Both the position numbers and the translations under genes were made by a program. A DNA stretch of 64,000 bases from Lineus longissimus (Eukaryota; Nemertea; Pilidiophora; Heteronemertea; Lineidae): NCBI RefSeq assembly GCF_910592395.1, contig NC_088309.1, positions 17,982,599 to 18,046,598 of the forward strand, in the 5' to 3' direction. The notes beneath the pieces were generated by a model. That model saw only the letters and a program-made list of their open reading frames with translations, had not been told where the DNA came from and made no database searches. Shown here in pieces: positions 46,394-56,935 of the stretch (positions are counted from its first letter, which is position 1; each line of letters opens with the position of its first letter).

Positions 46394-49300
46394 TCAGTAG
46401 TCGTAATAAATGGCTGCTCCGCCTCCTGGTTGCGTTGCAAATAGGGCCGTGTCCACCTTCGCTGCTCTTTCGGCATCATTGCTGTAATAGTTTTCACTCA
46501 AGGATGCGATAAACTGTTCGACTTGATCTGCGGGCACCATGGAGACAGCACAACCGCCCCAACCGGCTCCGGTCAATCTAGATCCGAGTGAACCGGATTT
46601 TCTGAAAAGGAAATGAACATAGGACATGAATCCGCAAGTTTAAAATCCAAGTGAACGAAAATTCGGAAAAAGGAAATGAACATAGGACATGAATCCGGAA
46701 GTTAAAGATCCAAGTGAACAAAAATTCTGAAAAAGGAAATGAACATAGGACATGAATCCACAAGTTAAAGATCCAAGTGAACGAAAATTCTGAAAAGGGA
46801 ATGAACATAGGACATGAATCCGCAAGTTAAAGATCCAAGTGAACAAAAATTCTGAAAAGGAAATGAACATAGGACATGAATCCGCAAGTTAAAGATCCAA
46901 GTGAACAAAAATTCTGAAAAGGAAATAAACATAGGACATGAATCCGCAAGTTAAAGATCCAAGTGAACAAAAATTCTGAAAAGGAAATGAACATAGGACA
47001 TGAATCTGGAAGTTAAAGATCCAAGTGAACCAGATTTTCTGAAAAGGAAATGAACATAGGACATGAATCCGCAAGTTAAAGATCCAAGTGAACAAAAATT
47101 CTGAAAAGGAAATGAACATAGGACATGAATCTGGAAGTTAAAGATCCAAGTGAACCAGATTTTCTGAAAAGGAAATGAACATAGGACATGAATCTGGAAG
47201 TTAAAGATCCAAGTGAACCAGATTTTCTGAAAAGGAAATGAACATAGGACATGAATCTGGAAGTTAAAGATCCAAGTGAACCAGATTTTCTGAAAAGGAA
47301 ATGTACATAGAACATGAATCCACATGTTAGGACATTTTATTTGTTGATCAATAACAAAACCTACATTACATTCTGTCATCTAAGTTCTTTGCATTTCTCT
47401 TTGTATAACAGGTATAAATTTTTAAGTGAAGTCAGCTCAGTTCAGCTCTGGTCAGTGCACATCTTGAATGGACTGCATGGTTAAGCCCTTTCCCTGGCCA
47501 GGGGAAAAATGGCAAATGACACTTTTTGAAATGTTTTGGCGAAATTCATGGTCATAACACATTTTTTTGTGACTTCGGGCAGGAGGGGAGCGGGGGATAT
47601 TTGCCTCACCTAACCCTTGAGAACCATGAGTCTTATCCCGCCAAGAACAAACCAACTTACATGCATATATCAACCAAGGCGTCGAGATCTGCGCAGCTGC
47701 ATTCATACATGTCCCTGCAACTTGCATGACTCTCAGACATCAGATCTCCCAGGGTCACAGTGGCACCTTCAGGCTTCTTGGTGCAAATCTCCTTGAACTT
47801 CAATACTCTGTTGGCTTCGCCGTAGACATGCGTGGCACGTTGGAATAACTTGAACGATTGCACTGAAACGAAGATGTTTAGACTCAATATTGTTTGGATT
47901 TGACCTTGGGCATGGTGGCCATAATAAGCAGTGCCATATCTGGCAACAATTCTTATTCATCTCCTTTTGCTCTTGTAAGCGTGTTTTTGGCTCCATATGG
48001 AGTTATTGGCCTATTGACTCCATATTTGGCAGGAGAGAAGGAGTCCACCACAAGCTACGGACTCTCCCATCTCACAGTATGTCAAAACAAATCATGCTTG
48101 TATGAGGGATATATCAAGTGGTGAATCAAACATGACCCTGTGCCCTCACTGTGCATTTTAGGCACCCGAAGATGGCCAATTTTACCCCTGCCTATTGTCT
48201 CCTTTTAAAACTGATAAAAGTCACATCGCTTACCATGTAGTGTATTTTCACTCAGGCTAGTACTCGCTAACTCATCAGCTGTTACTCCAAGCTCCAGGCA
48301 GACTTCATCTTTGGTGTACGGTTCCTCATGAAGGTGCTGCCTCACCTCTTGCAACATCCCATCAAGTTTTAAACCCAAGGCATTTTGGACGGAACCAAGT
48401 TTCTTGAATCCTCGCCAGTAAAGCCCTTTCTTTTTGGCAAGAATCTAAATGACCAAAAAAGACAACTTAGAGATGTGACTTCTAAACAGCTGCTTCAATT
48501 TGTTCCCTACCTTTTATTGTTGTCCTAAGTTTACACATGACACATTTGCATTTTACCAACTTTGAACTTGTTTTAAAGTTCAAACAAAACAGAATTTAAT
48601 GAGTGCCTCTATGTACGTAGAATAAAATTATGCGCTGTAAAGTTCTGATATAAGTTTAAAATATGTAAGTTTTATGTGTCTGCAACAGTTAGTAATAGCA
48701 CATTTTTTAAAGACTGTAGGTAAATTGGTGGAAATCTAGCCCTTTCATTGAGATTCACAGTTTTTGAATCTGTGAATAGAGGACAATGGCATGTAACTTA
48801 ATATCATTTGCAGTAGAACCTCTCTATTAAAAACCCTTGGGACTGACAAGTGCTGTGCTTAATAGAGAGGTGTACTGATTAGAGAGGTCAAATTGAAAGA
48901 CAACAACCAATTTGGGTCCAAAACTAGTGTTCTTTATGGAGAGAGTGTCCTTAATAGAGAGGTCTCTGCTAAAGGAGGTTCCACTGTAATTGTTCACCTA
49001 CCTGTGCTGCCAGTCTGCATTCAACTACTCTGGTGTTGAAGTCAGAAGTTGCAGCTTTGTTCAGTTCAACACAGCTGTTACTGACAACAAATACGACACC
49101 GTCGGGTAAGGCAACATCCTTAGCTTTCAAAGGGTTGAATTCGATGTATTTGGCCTGAAAATCAATATAAAGGTTGTTTTTTTCCAATACAATTTTTTTT
49201 CAGGAGATCCGCTTTAACCACTGCCACCTCTTCTTCTTTCTTTGTAACACCGGGCCAGCAATGACTGATTTTCCAGGAAGAGGACGCCACAGATATACTC

Positions 49301-52300
49301 CCGAAAATGCGCAGAGACAGTTTGTGGACATGGGAATTAGCATGAAGTGGTTTGGCACCAATGTAGCCCAGAGATTCAGATTCAGTTTGTGGACATGGGA
49401 ATGAGCATGAAGTGGTTTGGCACCAATGTAGCCCAGAGATTCAGATTCACTTTGTGGACATGGGAATGAGCATGAAGTGGTTTGGCACCAATGTAGCCCA
49501 GAGATTCAGATTCAGTTTCTGGACATGGGAATGAGCATGAAGTGGTTTGGCACCAATGTAGCCCAGAGATTCAGATTCAGTTTGTGGACATGGGAATGAG
49601 CATGAAGTGGTTTGGCACCAATGTAGCCCAGAGATTCAGATTCAGTTTGTGGACATGGGAATTAGCATGAAGTGGTTTGGCACCAATGTAGCCCAGAGAT
49701 TCAGTTTCAGCCATGGGAAATTGCATAAAATTGCACAAGGCCTTATATGTAGCCCAGTGATTTAATTTAGCTGATTGTCAAGCTATTGCCACTGCTCCCT
49801 GTCACTAGGGTATAACATTGTAGTGACAGAGGTGTGACATTCATTTTGTCTGAACTTTGATGTCATTTTCACATATACTCTAATGAAAATCAGCATGATA
49901 TCTGATTTCAAGGTGGAGAAATACTACAGTACTTACAGTGCCAGGCTGGCCAAGGAAGGATATAGCTTGGTCCATTCCTCCTCCGATTGTCCCAATGTAA
50001 TGTTCACACAAAGAACATACATCAGCAATCTCAAGCTGAAAGTGTATAATGAATACATTTATTACAGTCAAGACTAAGGTAGATTTCACTTATATCTATT
50101 GGGCTCCTACTAAAATTTAACCCAAGCAATTTTCTGAAGCTGCAGACTTACTATTATTAACCCTTCTGCTGCACAACCTTAATTTTTTTCCCTGATGTGA
50201 TCATGCTGAGGTCAAAATTAGCAAATAATTTATGTCAATTTATTTGTGTTAGTTTTATATTAAAAACACTCAGGGAATATTAAGGGCTAACTCCCCAATC
50301 AGCGTATATCTGCATATAAGTCTAAAACAAGTAGCTAATATAGCAGGGCCAGGTCCCCTATCGGCGTACAGCTGTACGGTAGCCATTTTGATTTTTTTAC
50401 ATCAGCGATCAGCGTACATCCACAGCGAAAATGTTAATAATTCCTTGACAACAACTCACTAATCTAGCACACAAATGTCATGAAACGATCAGGAAATGTG
50501 GAAATGTCGTGCTTATTTCGTTTATGACCATCAGATTTTATATTAATGACTTTAAACTTGCTGCTGGACGCTGGTGGGGGCTGTTTAGGATGACCCAATT
50601 CCCAATTTCGATTCATATGAAGTAGATGTAATCAGAAACTATCAAATTACAAAGTGTTTACGTACCTTTGACAGCTGCTTGCCATTGGCATAGACGGCCG
50701 CAAGACTGGAGGCGCACACTAGAGCACTAGACGAGGACAGTCCAGCACTTCTTGGTACATTGCCATCAAGAACGAGATTCATTCCTTGTGGATTCTCTAG
50801 TTTGAAATGTTCAATAATGCCCTTCAAGCCACAAAGAAAGTAATGGTACCAAAGAGGTCTGGACTTGTCAATTTCAAAGTCGTTGACTTCGCAGGTAAAA
50901 TCCCTGAAACAGAAGACACATTCTGTGTGGAAATCTAAGTGAATCTGGATGCAGAATGTTTCTTTATTTCAGTACATGATAATCCACCTTGAACTTTGTA
51001 TCGGCAGTTATGTTGATTTCACCAAAGACTTTGTGACAATTAGGTGTTGCCAAGACAAAACAAGTGCATGAAGGCAAAATAATAATGTTATGGCAAAACA
51101 ACTGAAAAATCGTAAGCCAGAAAAATATTCAGGCAGATTATCATGATTAAATACAATCTCATCAGGTGTGTGAAACAAAATATTTCATTAAAATTGTTTA
51201 ATTCTTTGGTATGGTATTTCTAACAAAGCAATAGTGTCAAGGCTTTCATGAGTCACATAAGATGACCGATAGTAAAAAGATAGAAGGTTCCTTACTCAAA
51301 GTTTCCATCAGAATTTGCAAGTCGTATGACACCATCATTATTCGGAGAAACTGCTATTACAATATCTTGCTCCAGAGCCATTGGAAGGACTCCATATCCA
51401 CAATAGTCAATGTGTTCTCCTGAAAAAATTAGGCGAAATATATAGAAAATTCTCAAAAGTCAAGGCAAAACAAAAGCGAGGAATAATTTTCAAAACACCA
51501 AATGAATATGAAATTAAAAGTGCTATATTAAAAATAGTACTTCCATTTACTTATTTATTTGTCAAGTGGACATGCTAATAACTCTGAAAAGCCATTTGAT
51601 TAGCCAATTTTTAAAAGTTTTTGCAGCAAACATCCCTCAGTGGCTGATCAAAGACTTTCTAACATTGAACAATCAGTCAAACTTTCCAGCATTTTTGTAT
51701 ATTTCCAGATAAGATTGTTAATCCTAGTATTGACCGACATGAATGAGAAATGCCAAAAGTAAAAAAAGAAAAATTGTCATTAAGTTTTGAATATATAGTA
51801 AGTAGGAATTCCACAAAGTAATGAATTGACACAGGCTTTGACATTAGTTTCTTACTTTGTGACATTTTACTCATTCTTACTCTGATTTGATAGGTTCTTT
51901 ATTCATCGTCATTAAATGCGACACCCGTGGTATTGAAATACAAGTGCCAAGGTAACAATTACCAATTAGATTCACTCTTCCTGGTGCTCTTGCATAGAAG
52001 TCTGGGGCAGTTCCATATTTCTGTTCAAACAGTTCCTTCAGCTTCGCATACCTGAAGAAGAGACGATTCAAAGCAAATTAACCAAGCAGAAGATAAGCCA
52101 TTGATGAAGAGCTATCCACCATCACAATAGATAGACTGCTGGGCAAGGGCTATTTAAATGAGAGACACTTGAGATCCTACTCATTTAAACGTATTCGGTA
52201 AGGAAAGAATTCTAGGCTCATTGATCATTCCACACAATCAAAGTGACTACGAAGCCCAAAAAATGTCAGGCCTTGACCAACCCATGTATTGTAGGTAGGT

Positions 52301-52949
52301 ATACTTCTTACTTTCTTCCATTTCTTTCTTCCATATACTGAGACGCAGTCATCATTGACTATTATGCCCAGGGCCTTTCGACCAAGGAGGGGGAGTCCAC
52401 GCGAGCTACTCATGTTTCTCACTTGGTGGGGGTCTTTAACCTGCCCTGGTATAGACACCAGATACAAGGATTCAATACACACCGGTTCATCCAGAATACA
52501 AATCCTGGGTTCTCCCTGGGATCGAACCCGGGCCCTATTGTGCGGTAGCTAGCTCACACTTCACAGTGTTAACCACTAGGCTATGAGGCACACCTCTCTA
52601 TACGATAGCTATTTTCAAAGTAAACATTACAAGTAAATTATTCACACCATCCACCCACAGGAATTTGTGAAGGACTCTATCATTCGTTGGACTACCTTTC
52701 CGTTTACACCAGCACCCATGCACTATGTCGAGTATGACTATGACTATGTTATGTACACGATGTACAGCTAATTAGCGAAAACAGAAAGATCGTCCCTTGA
52801 ATCATTCATAGACAGAGCACTTCACAAATGCAAAATGGGAAATGCCTGGCCCTGTGCATTGAGGTAACAAAATACCTGTCTTTTTGTGAAAGAGGAACCG
52901 CAACAACCGGTGGCTGTACGTCTACCATTTTGGCCAAGTCTAAAGTCAT
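46394..52949 (-). CDS. GALK2: N-acetylgalactosamine kinase (GALK2), GHMP kinase
   Basis: Cytosolic GHMP kinase that phosphorylates GalNAc at C1 (weakly galactose), a salvage route to UDP-GalNAc. Exons (minus): 52876-52949, 51963-52051, 51296-51419, 50666-50903, 49937-50035, 49002-49154, 48234-48444, 47661-47862, 46394-46601; phases agree and give 465 residues (human 458). The galactokinase signature [20 protein letters not shown] is at about 45-64, the ATP-loop [14 protein letters not shown] at 145-158, then [15 protein letters not shown] and [20 protein letters not shown], and the C-terminal motif [20 protein letters not shown] at about 404-423. All catalytic motifs are intact. Two minisatellites lie in its introns, one copying the last splice acceptor. 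It is convergent with FAM227B and divergent from MRPS30. Assignment over GALK1 rests on the overall match and human-like synteny. Confidence 0.95.
46602..47335 (-). repeat. 62-63 bp minisatellite duplicating the GALK2 exon 9 acceptor
   Basis: Eleven imperfect units upstream (transcriptionally) of the last exon. Read on the gene strand, units carry TTCATTTCCTTTTCAG followed by AAAATCTGGTTCACTTGG, closely matching the true exon junction (TTTTCAG/AAAATCCGGTTCACTCGG). Ten of the eleven keep the CAG; the one next to the exon (about 46663) has lost it. A second unit type reads AGAATTTTTGTTCACTTGG. The 63-bp unit equals 21 codons and reads [20 protein letters not shown] in the exon 9 frame. Confidence 0.9.
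48809..48988 (+). repeat. MITE family A, copy 4, in GALK2 intron
   Basis: Starts TGCAGTAGAACCTCTCTATT and ends GAGGTTCCACTGTA, with the internal CAAAACTAGTGTTC block. It ends 13 bp from the donor side of the exon at 49002-49154. Confidence 0.75.
49321..49725 (+). repeat. 65-bp minisatellite in GALK2 intron
   Basis: Six near-identical units of TTTGTGGACATGGGAATGAG, CATGAAGTGGTTTGGCACCA, ATGTAGCCCAGAGATTCAGA, TTCAG, starting at 49321, 49386, 49451, 49516, 49581 and 49646, followed by a degenerate remnant. The high similarity suggests recent homogenisation. Confidence 0.9.
52300..52597 (-). mobile_element. tRNA-derived SINE, reverse strand, in GALK2 intron 1
   Basis: Read on the minus strand it begins GTGCCTCATAGCCTAGTGGT (A box), then CCCGGGTTCGATCCCAGG (B box), GAACCCAGG and TTCTGGATGAACCGG, and ends with a GAAAGAAATGGAAGAAAG tail. 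It is the same family as 41457-41750. Confidence 0.75.
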
Positions 52950-53176
52950 GTGGCGCGGCGTAAAATAATCTCTAAATATTTTCGGACTATTTCAGAATTT
53001 ACAACTAATCGACAAATAAACAATATTTTGTTGTGTAAACCATAACACGTTTTTAACATTCGATGGAAACGAAATCAAGCATTTGAATCAAATTAGCTTT
53101 TGAAAAACAGTACACCGTGTCGGAAGCCAGGTTCAATTCCTGATTCCAGATTTTCTCTCAACCTTCATTTGGGAAA
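52950..53176. promoter_or_regulatory. Divergent GALK2-MRPS30 promoter
   Basis: 227 bp separate the GALK2 ATG (minus, 52947-52949) from the MRPS30 ATG (plus, 53177). A CCATTTTGGCC-type motif lies within GALK2 exon 1 and no clear TATA box is seen. Shared promoter use is inferred from spacing. Confidence 0.65.
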
Positions 53177-55753
53177 ATGGCAGCGACCGTGAACATGCTT
53201 TGCCGGTTTCCAAAGCGATTTCCCTTCAAATTCTATCGATTTTCACCACCAAAAAACAACAACTTTCGATGTAGCTCAACTTTAACCAATCAAGGGCAGT
53301 CAGAGTATTCTTTAGAGCCTGAATATCCCCCTGTCACCCCTCGATGGCCCCCTGGAAAGTGGGGTGAAATGAAAGAGAAAATAGCTTGGGAATTTTATGA
53401 AGAAACTGTGAAACTCCAAGACACAGAAGTCCTGCACGAAAAATTAGATGCACTTAGGAATCATGAAAAAATCTACTCTATTGTAAAACCAGATGACTCT
53501 ACCCCAAGGATACTAGATTTTCAACAGAATGTAACAAAAACTGCCATAGTTGAAGGCTTGCCTCCGATGTATGAAAATATCGTGGTTGACGAAGAGTTCG
53601 AGATTTTGAAGCCTCTTATCCTTGATGGGTTGGTGAGAGACTATCGTGCACAGTTTGTAAAAGATATCCATGGCAAAAAGGCGCATTTACAGGAACCTAA
53701 ATATAGCAAGAGACTTGTACACTCACTTACGGACATGTTACTTGCAACTCTTGCTGGGAGCCATGATCATTTATTGAGGTCACAGATTGATAGAGATGGG
53801 AGGATCGAGTGTTTCTGGTCAAAGTTGTTGGAGAAAGATCTATGTCCGGACAATCCGTCTCAACAACACCCGGGACTTGGTAAACACCGCCACTTGCGGT
53901 TGCAGCTAAATCACGTCAGTGATTTGATGATGCGAACTGAACAGCCACTACCAGAGGTATGTCGGAGGCCAACCAAATTTAATTTCACGGTTCTTGTCGA
54001 CCACTTTCAGGAAATGGGAGGGGGTTCCCTTCGTCTTCCTTTTCATGACTATCCTGGTGGAAATAACAAATTCATTGAAATTAGTTCAGCAGATAGAAAA
54101 CAGACAATGCATCGTGCAGACAACCACAAGTTGAAGAAATTTGTCCTCTGCTTGATTACATGAAATAAATCGGCTCTTTTACATTATCTGTATTTGCCTA
54201 CATAAAAATGATTTGCTCTAGTTCATAATTTCAGTTTCTTCCAAGAGATGATGTGTTGTGTACCAGTGCAGACGTCCCCGATTATGACTACCACCCTCGG
54301 GCTGCAAATGCAGCATTTGCGAGGATAAAGCCAAGTGTTGTTGCTGGTGGGTACCCGGTATTTGTTTTTTGTCCCCATCAGTAATCACATCGACTCATGT
54401 GTGGGAAACAACAAGACTGCTATGATTTCAGTTCACTTCTTCTTATAATGAGCCTCGATTTTACGTTGTACTAAAGGGTGAAGCAATTTAGGGTTGAGTA
54501 TCTTGCTCAAGTCATCAATATGAAACAGCAATGATTTGATAGTGATAATGTGCCCAGTGCTCTAACCACTATGCCATTGGTCTCCCTAATTTGTTTGGGA
54601 TCAGAGTCTGGCTAATACGACATCTACCACTACCAGTCTAACTTTTGAAGAAGAATGATGGAACCATTTAAAACGTCGAGGTGATGGTTAACATTTATTG
54701 TGTAAAAACTACCTCGATATCCTTACATATTTCACGATCGGATGAAGTTCTTGCAGATGTTTTCGATTTGTTTTGCAGGTTACAAGACCAAGGATCAATT
54801 TGTGGATGGCGCTCCGTGTGAATTTGGTCACGTCTCGTTCCATACCTGTAACGAAGTGGCACATAATCGAGAACGTCTCAAACAGAACATTGATAGGGAA
54901 TTTGTGAGGAGCCTTGGCGTCTTGACATCGTTTGGATGGACGGCTGCTCAGGCTTACAACCAAGGTGAATTTATCAATGTCAAGTTACCAGCATAAGACC
55001 AGCTGTGTTTCCAAAAAAATGTTTTGATGAAAGACTGACCGTTTCCTGTTACCAGACACCAGGTGGAAAGCATTTGAGATTTCCATCCGCCTGCCAAAAT
55101 CAGGATGGCAGATAGTATCATTTCGTTTAGGCAGTCGCTAAAGACCTGGCTGTTTGATAGACATTTTGAGGGGTTGGCGCTTTGAACATATTTGCACACT
55201 GAAGAATCACCCGAAATAATGATTTCGTTATTCTTTTTTAGGCTTTGACTGGTTGAACGATGTGACCTACCCGTTTACGACGCAGACTGTCGTCACAGAT
55301 GGAAAAAACATTACTTTCTTTGCTTACCAGCTCAACACCTTGCTGCTGTGGAAGAGCAATGATGTAAATCCTCTCAGGAACATCATGTGGACTTCTCCCG
55401 AAATGCAGCTGTATGAAGCCATCGAAGGAGACCAGGTCATCGGATTCAATGACGAGGCCCTAAAAACTCTCATAAAGATTTTCAAAAATGCACCTGTCGA
55501 CCGAGGGGTCGATTTGAGACCCTACCTGTCCAAGGATTACGAACCCTTGAAGGCTGTGCCTTATATGAATATCAAAGGTGAGCCGGTCATCGAGAGACCT
55601 CACCCGCCGAGGTTGTTCGCCGAGAGTAAGAAGAAGCCTCTCGCCATTTCGCCGATTGTGACGACACAGGAGAAGATTCAGAAGATGTGGGAGAAGGGAA
55701 ATAGACACTGGAATGAGGAGAAACAAAGATTTGATATTGTTGAGAGGAAATAG
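53177..55753 (+). CDS. MRPS30: Mitochondrial ribosomal protein S30 (mL65)
   Basis: Mitoribosomal protein, historically S30 but located on the large subunit as mL65. Exons: 53177-53956, 54235-54346, 54779-54964, 55242-55753; phases agree and give 529 residues (human 439). The N-terminus MAATVNMLCRFPKRFPFKFY is basic and hydrophobic, as for mitochondrial import. Conserved parts include YPPVTPRWPPGKWGEMKEKI, VEGLPPMYENIVVDEEFEIL, FGHVSFHTCNEVAHNRERLK, FGWTAAQAYNQGF, YPFTTQTVVTDGKNITFFAY, QLNTLLLWKSNDVNPLRNIM and YEAIEGDQVIGFNDEALKTL. The tail after about residue 470 (ERPHPPRLFAESKKKPLAIS) extends past the human protein. Divergent from GALK2. Confidence 0.95.
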
Positions 55754-56329
55754 AGTCTTAGAAAGTGGATGTTATGTTGGGTGTAACAGTTTTCTCTTTA
55801 ACATGGAATTATCTTTACCTTAAAAGGGGGACTGTAGACAAAAGCTACCGGTTTCAGTTTGTTGGCTTCAATATGCACAGATAGGGAACTGGGTCTGGTT
55901 TAACTTGTGATAAAAATGTTTCCCATATTAGAGAGATAGGAGTTTGGAAGTAAAGAGTGTCCCATGAGCTAAAGATGGCTGGCCTTTTCATCGGGGGTGA
56001 CAGTATGATAAACAAACTTTACGTACTGTGAAGTGCCAGAGACCACTATCTGCAACATAATGTAACTTATCTGGACCACTTGGCTCCTGCCTATGGTCTC
56101 CCTTTAATGCCCAATGTTACTGTAGTCCCAAGAATCATGAAATCATTCATCTCCAGCTCACTTTTATCTCAAACTGGTTTCTTAAAAACACTTGATGCCA
56201 GTATCTGTTGAGGTGGGAAGGTATGAAGTCTTAGGGTGTCTTCAGTTTGCAAACCAGTGGTTTGTGTGAATAAATTTGGTATGAAAAGAAAAGCACCTCT
56301 CCAAATGTTGTTTCAGTGGACAAACCTGT
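55754..56329. other. MRPS30 3' flank
   Basis: Probable 3' UTR and intergenic sequence. GTGAATAAATTTGG near 56267 contains AATAAA and could serve as a distant polyadenylation signal. No gene seen. Confidence 0.4.
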
Positions 56330-56935
56330 CTTGTCACATCCTTCCCAATGTTGACCAAGGACATAGTCATCTTCACTCCTGCTGCTTCCAATCTTGACCA
56401 AGGACAAAGTCATCGTTATTCCTGCTGCTCACGTCTTGGTAAACGACCCAACTCCATCAAGACTGTCACATCCCTCTTCCCAATCTTTACCGAGGAGAAA
56501 TTCTGCTAATATCTTGAGATAAGACCAACCCCAACAAAATTGTCATATCCTTCCCATTCCAGACCAAGTACAAAGACCTGGAGTCACTGTTGCCTATGTC
56601 TTTGTAAACGACCAATCCCATCCAGATTGTGACATCCCTCTTCCAAATTTTGACCGAGGACAAAGCCTTCTGATGTCTTGATACTAAGACCAACCCTGAC
56701 AAGATCGTCACATTCTTCCCAATCTTGATCAAGTACAAAGTCGTAGTTGCCACTGCTGCTCGTGTCTTGCTAAATGACCAATGCCACCAAAATTGGTGTA
56801 TCCCCCTTCCCAATCTTGACCGAGGACAAAGCCTGCTTATGTCTTGGGTCAAGACCAACCTCAACCAGATTGTTACATCCTTCCCAAGAGAGATGTGACA
56901 CTCCCACTCAGACTGTATTGTCATTAGAGTAACGA
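56330..56935 (+). repeat. Degenerate about 90-bp tandem repeat
   Basis: Recurring CCCAATCTTGACCGAGGACA, AAGCCTGCTTATGTCTTG, AAGACCAACCCCAACAAAAT and TTGTCACATCCTTCCC blocks, roughly six units. A further copy of AAGACCAACCCAGATGGTCA in the same orientation occurs at about 60697, beyond the inverted satellite. A 157-codon minus ORF here is repeat-derived. Confidence 0.75.

Noticed and set aside
46951-47379. 142-codon minus ORF as a separate gene
   Set aside because: It is the read-through of the GALK2 intron minisatellite and its apparent similarity to GALK2 comes from the copied exon 9 start.
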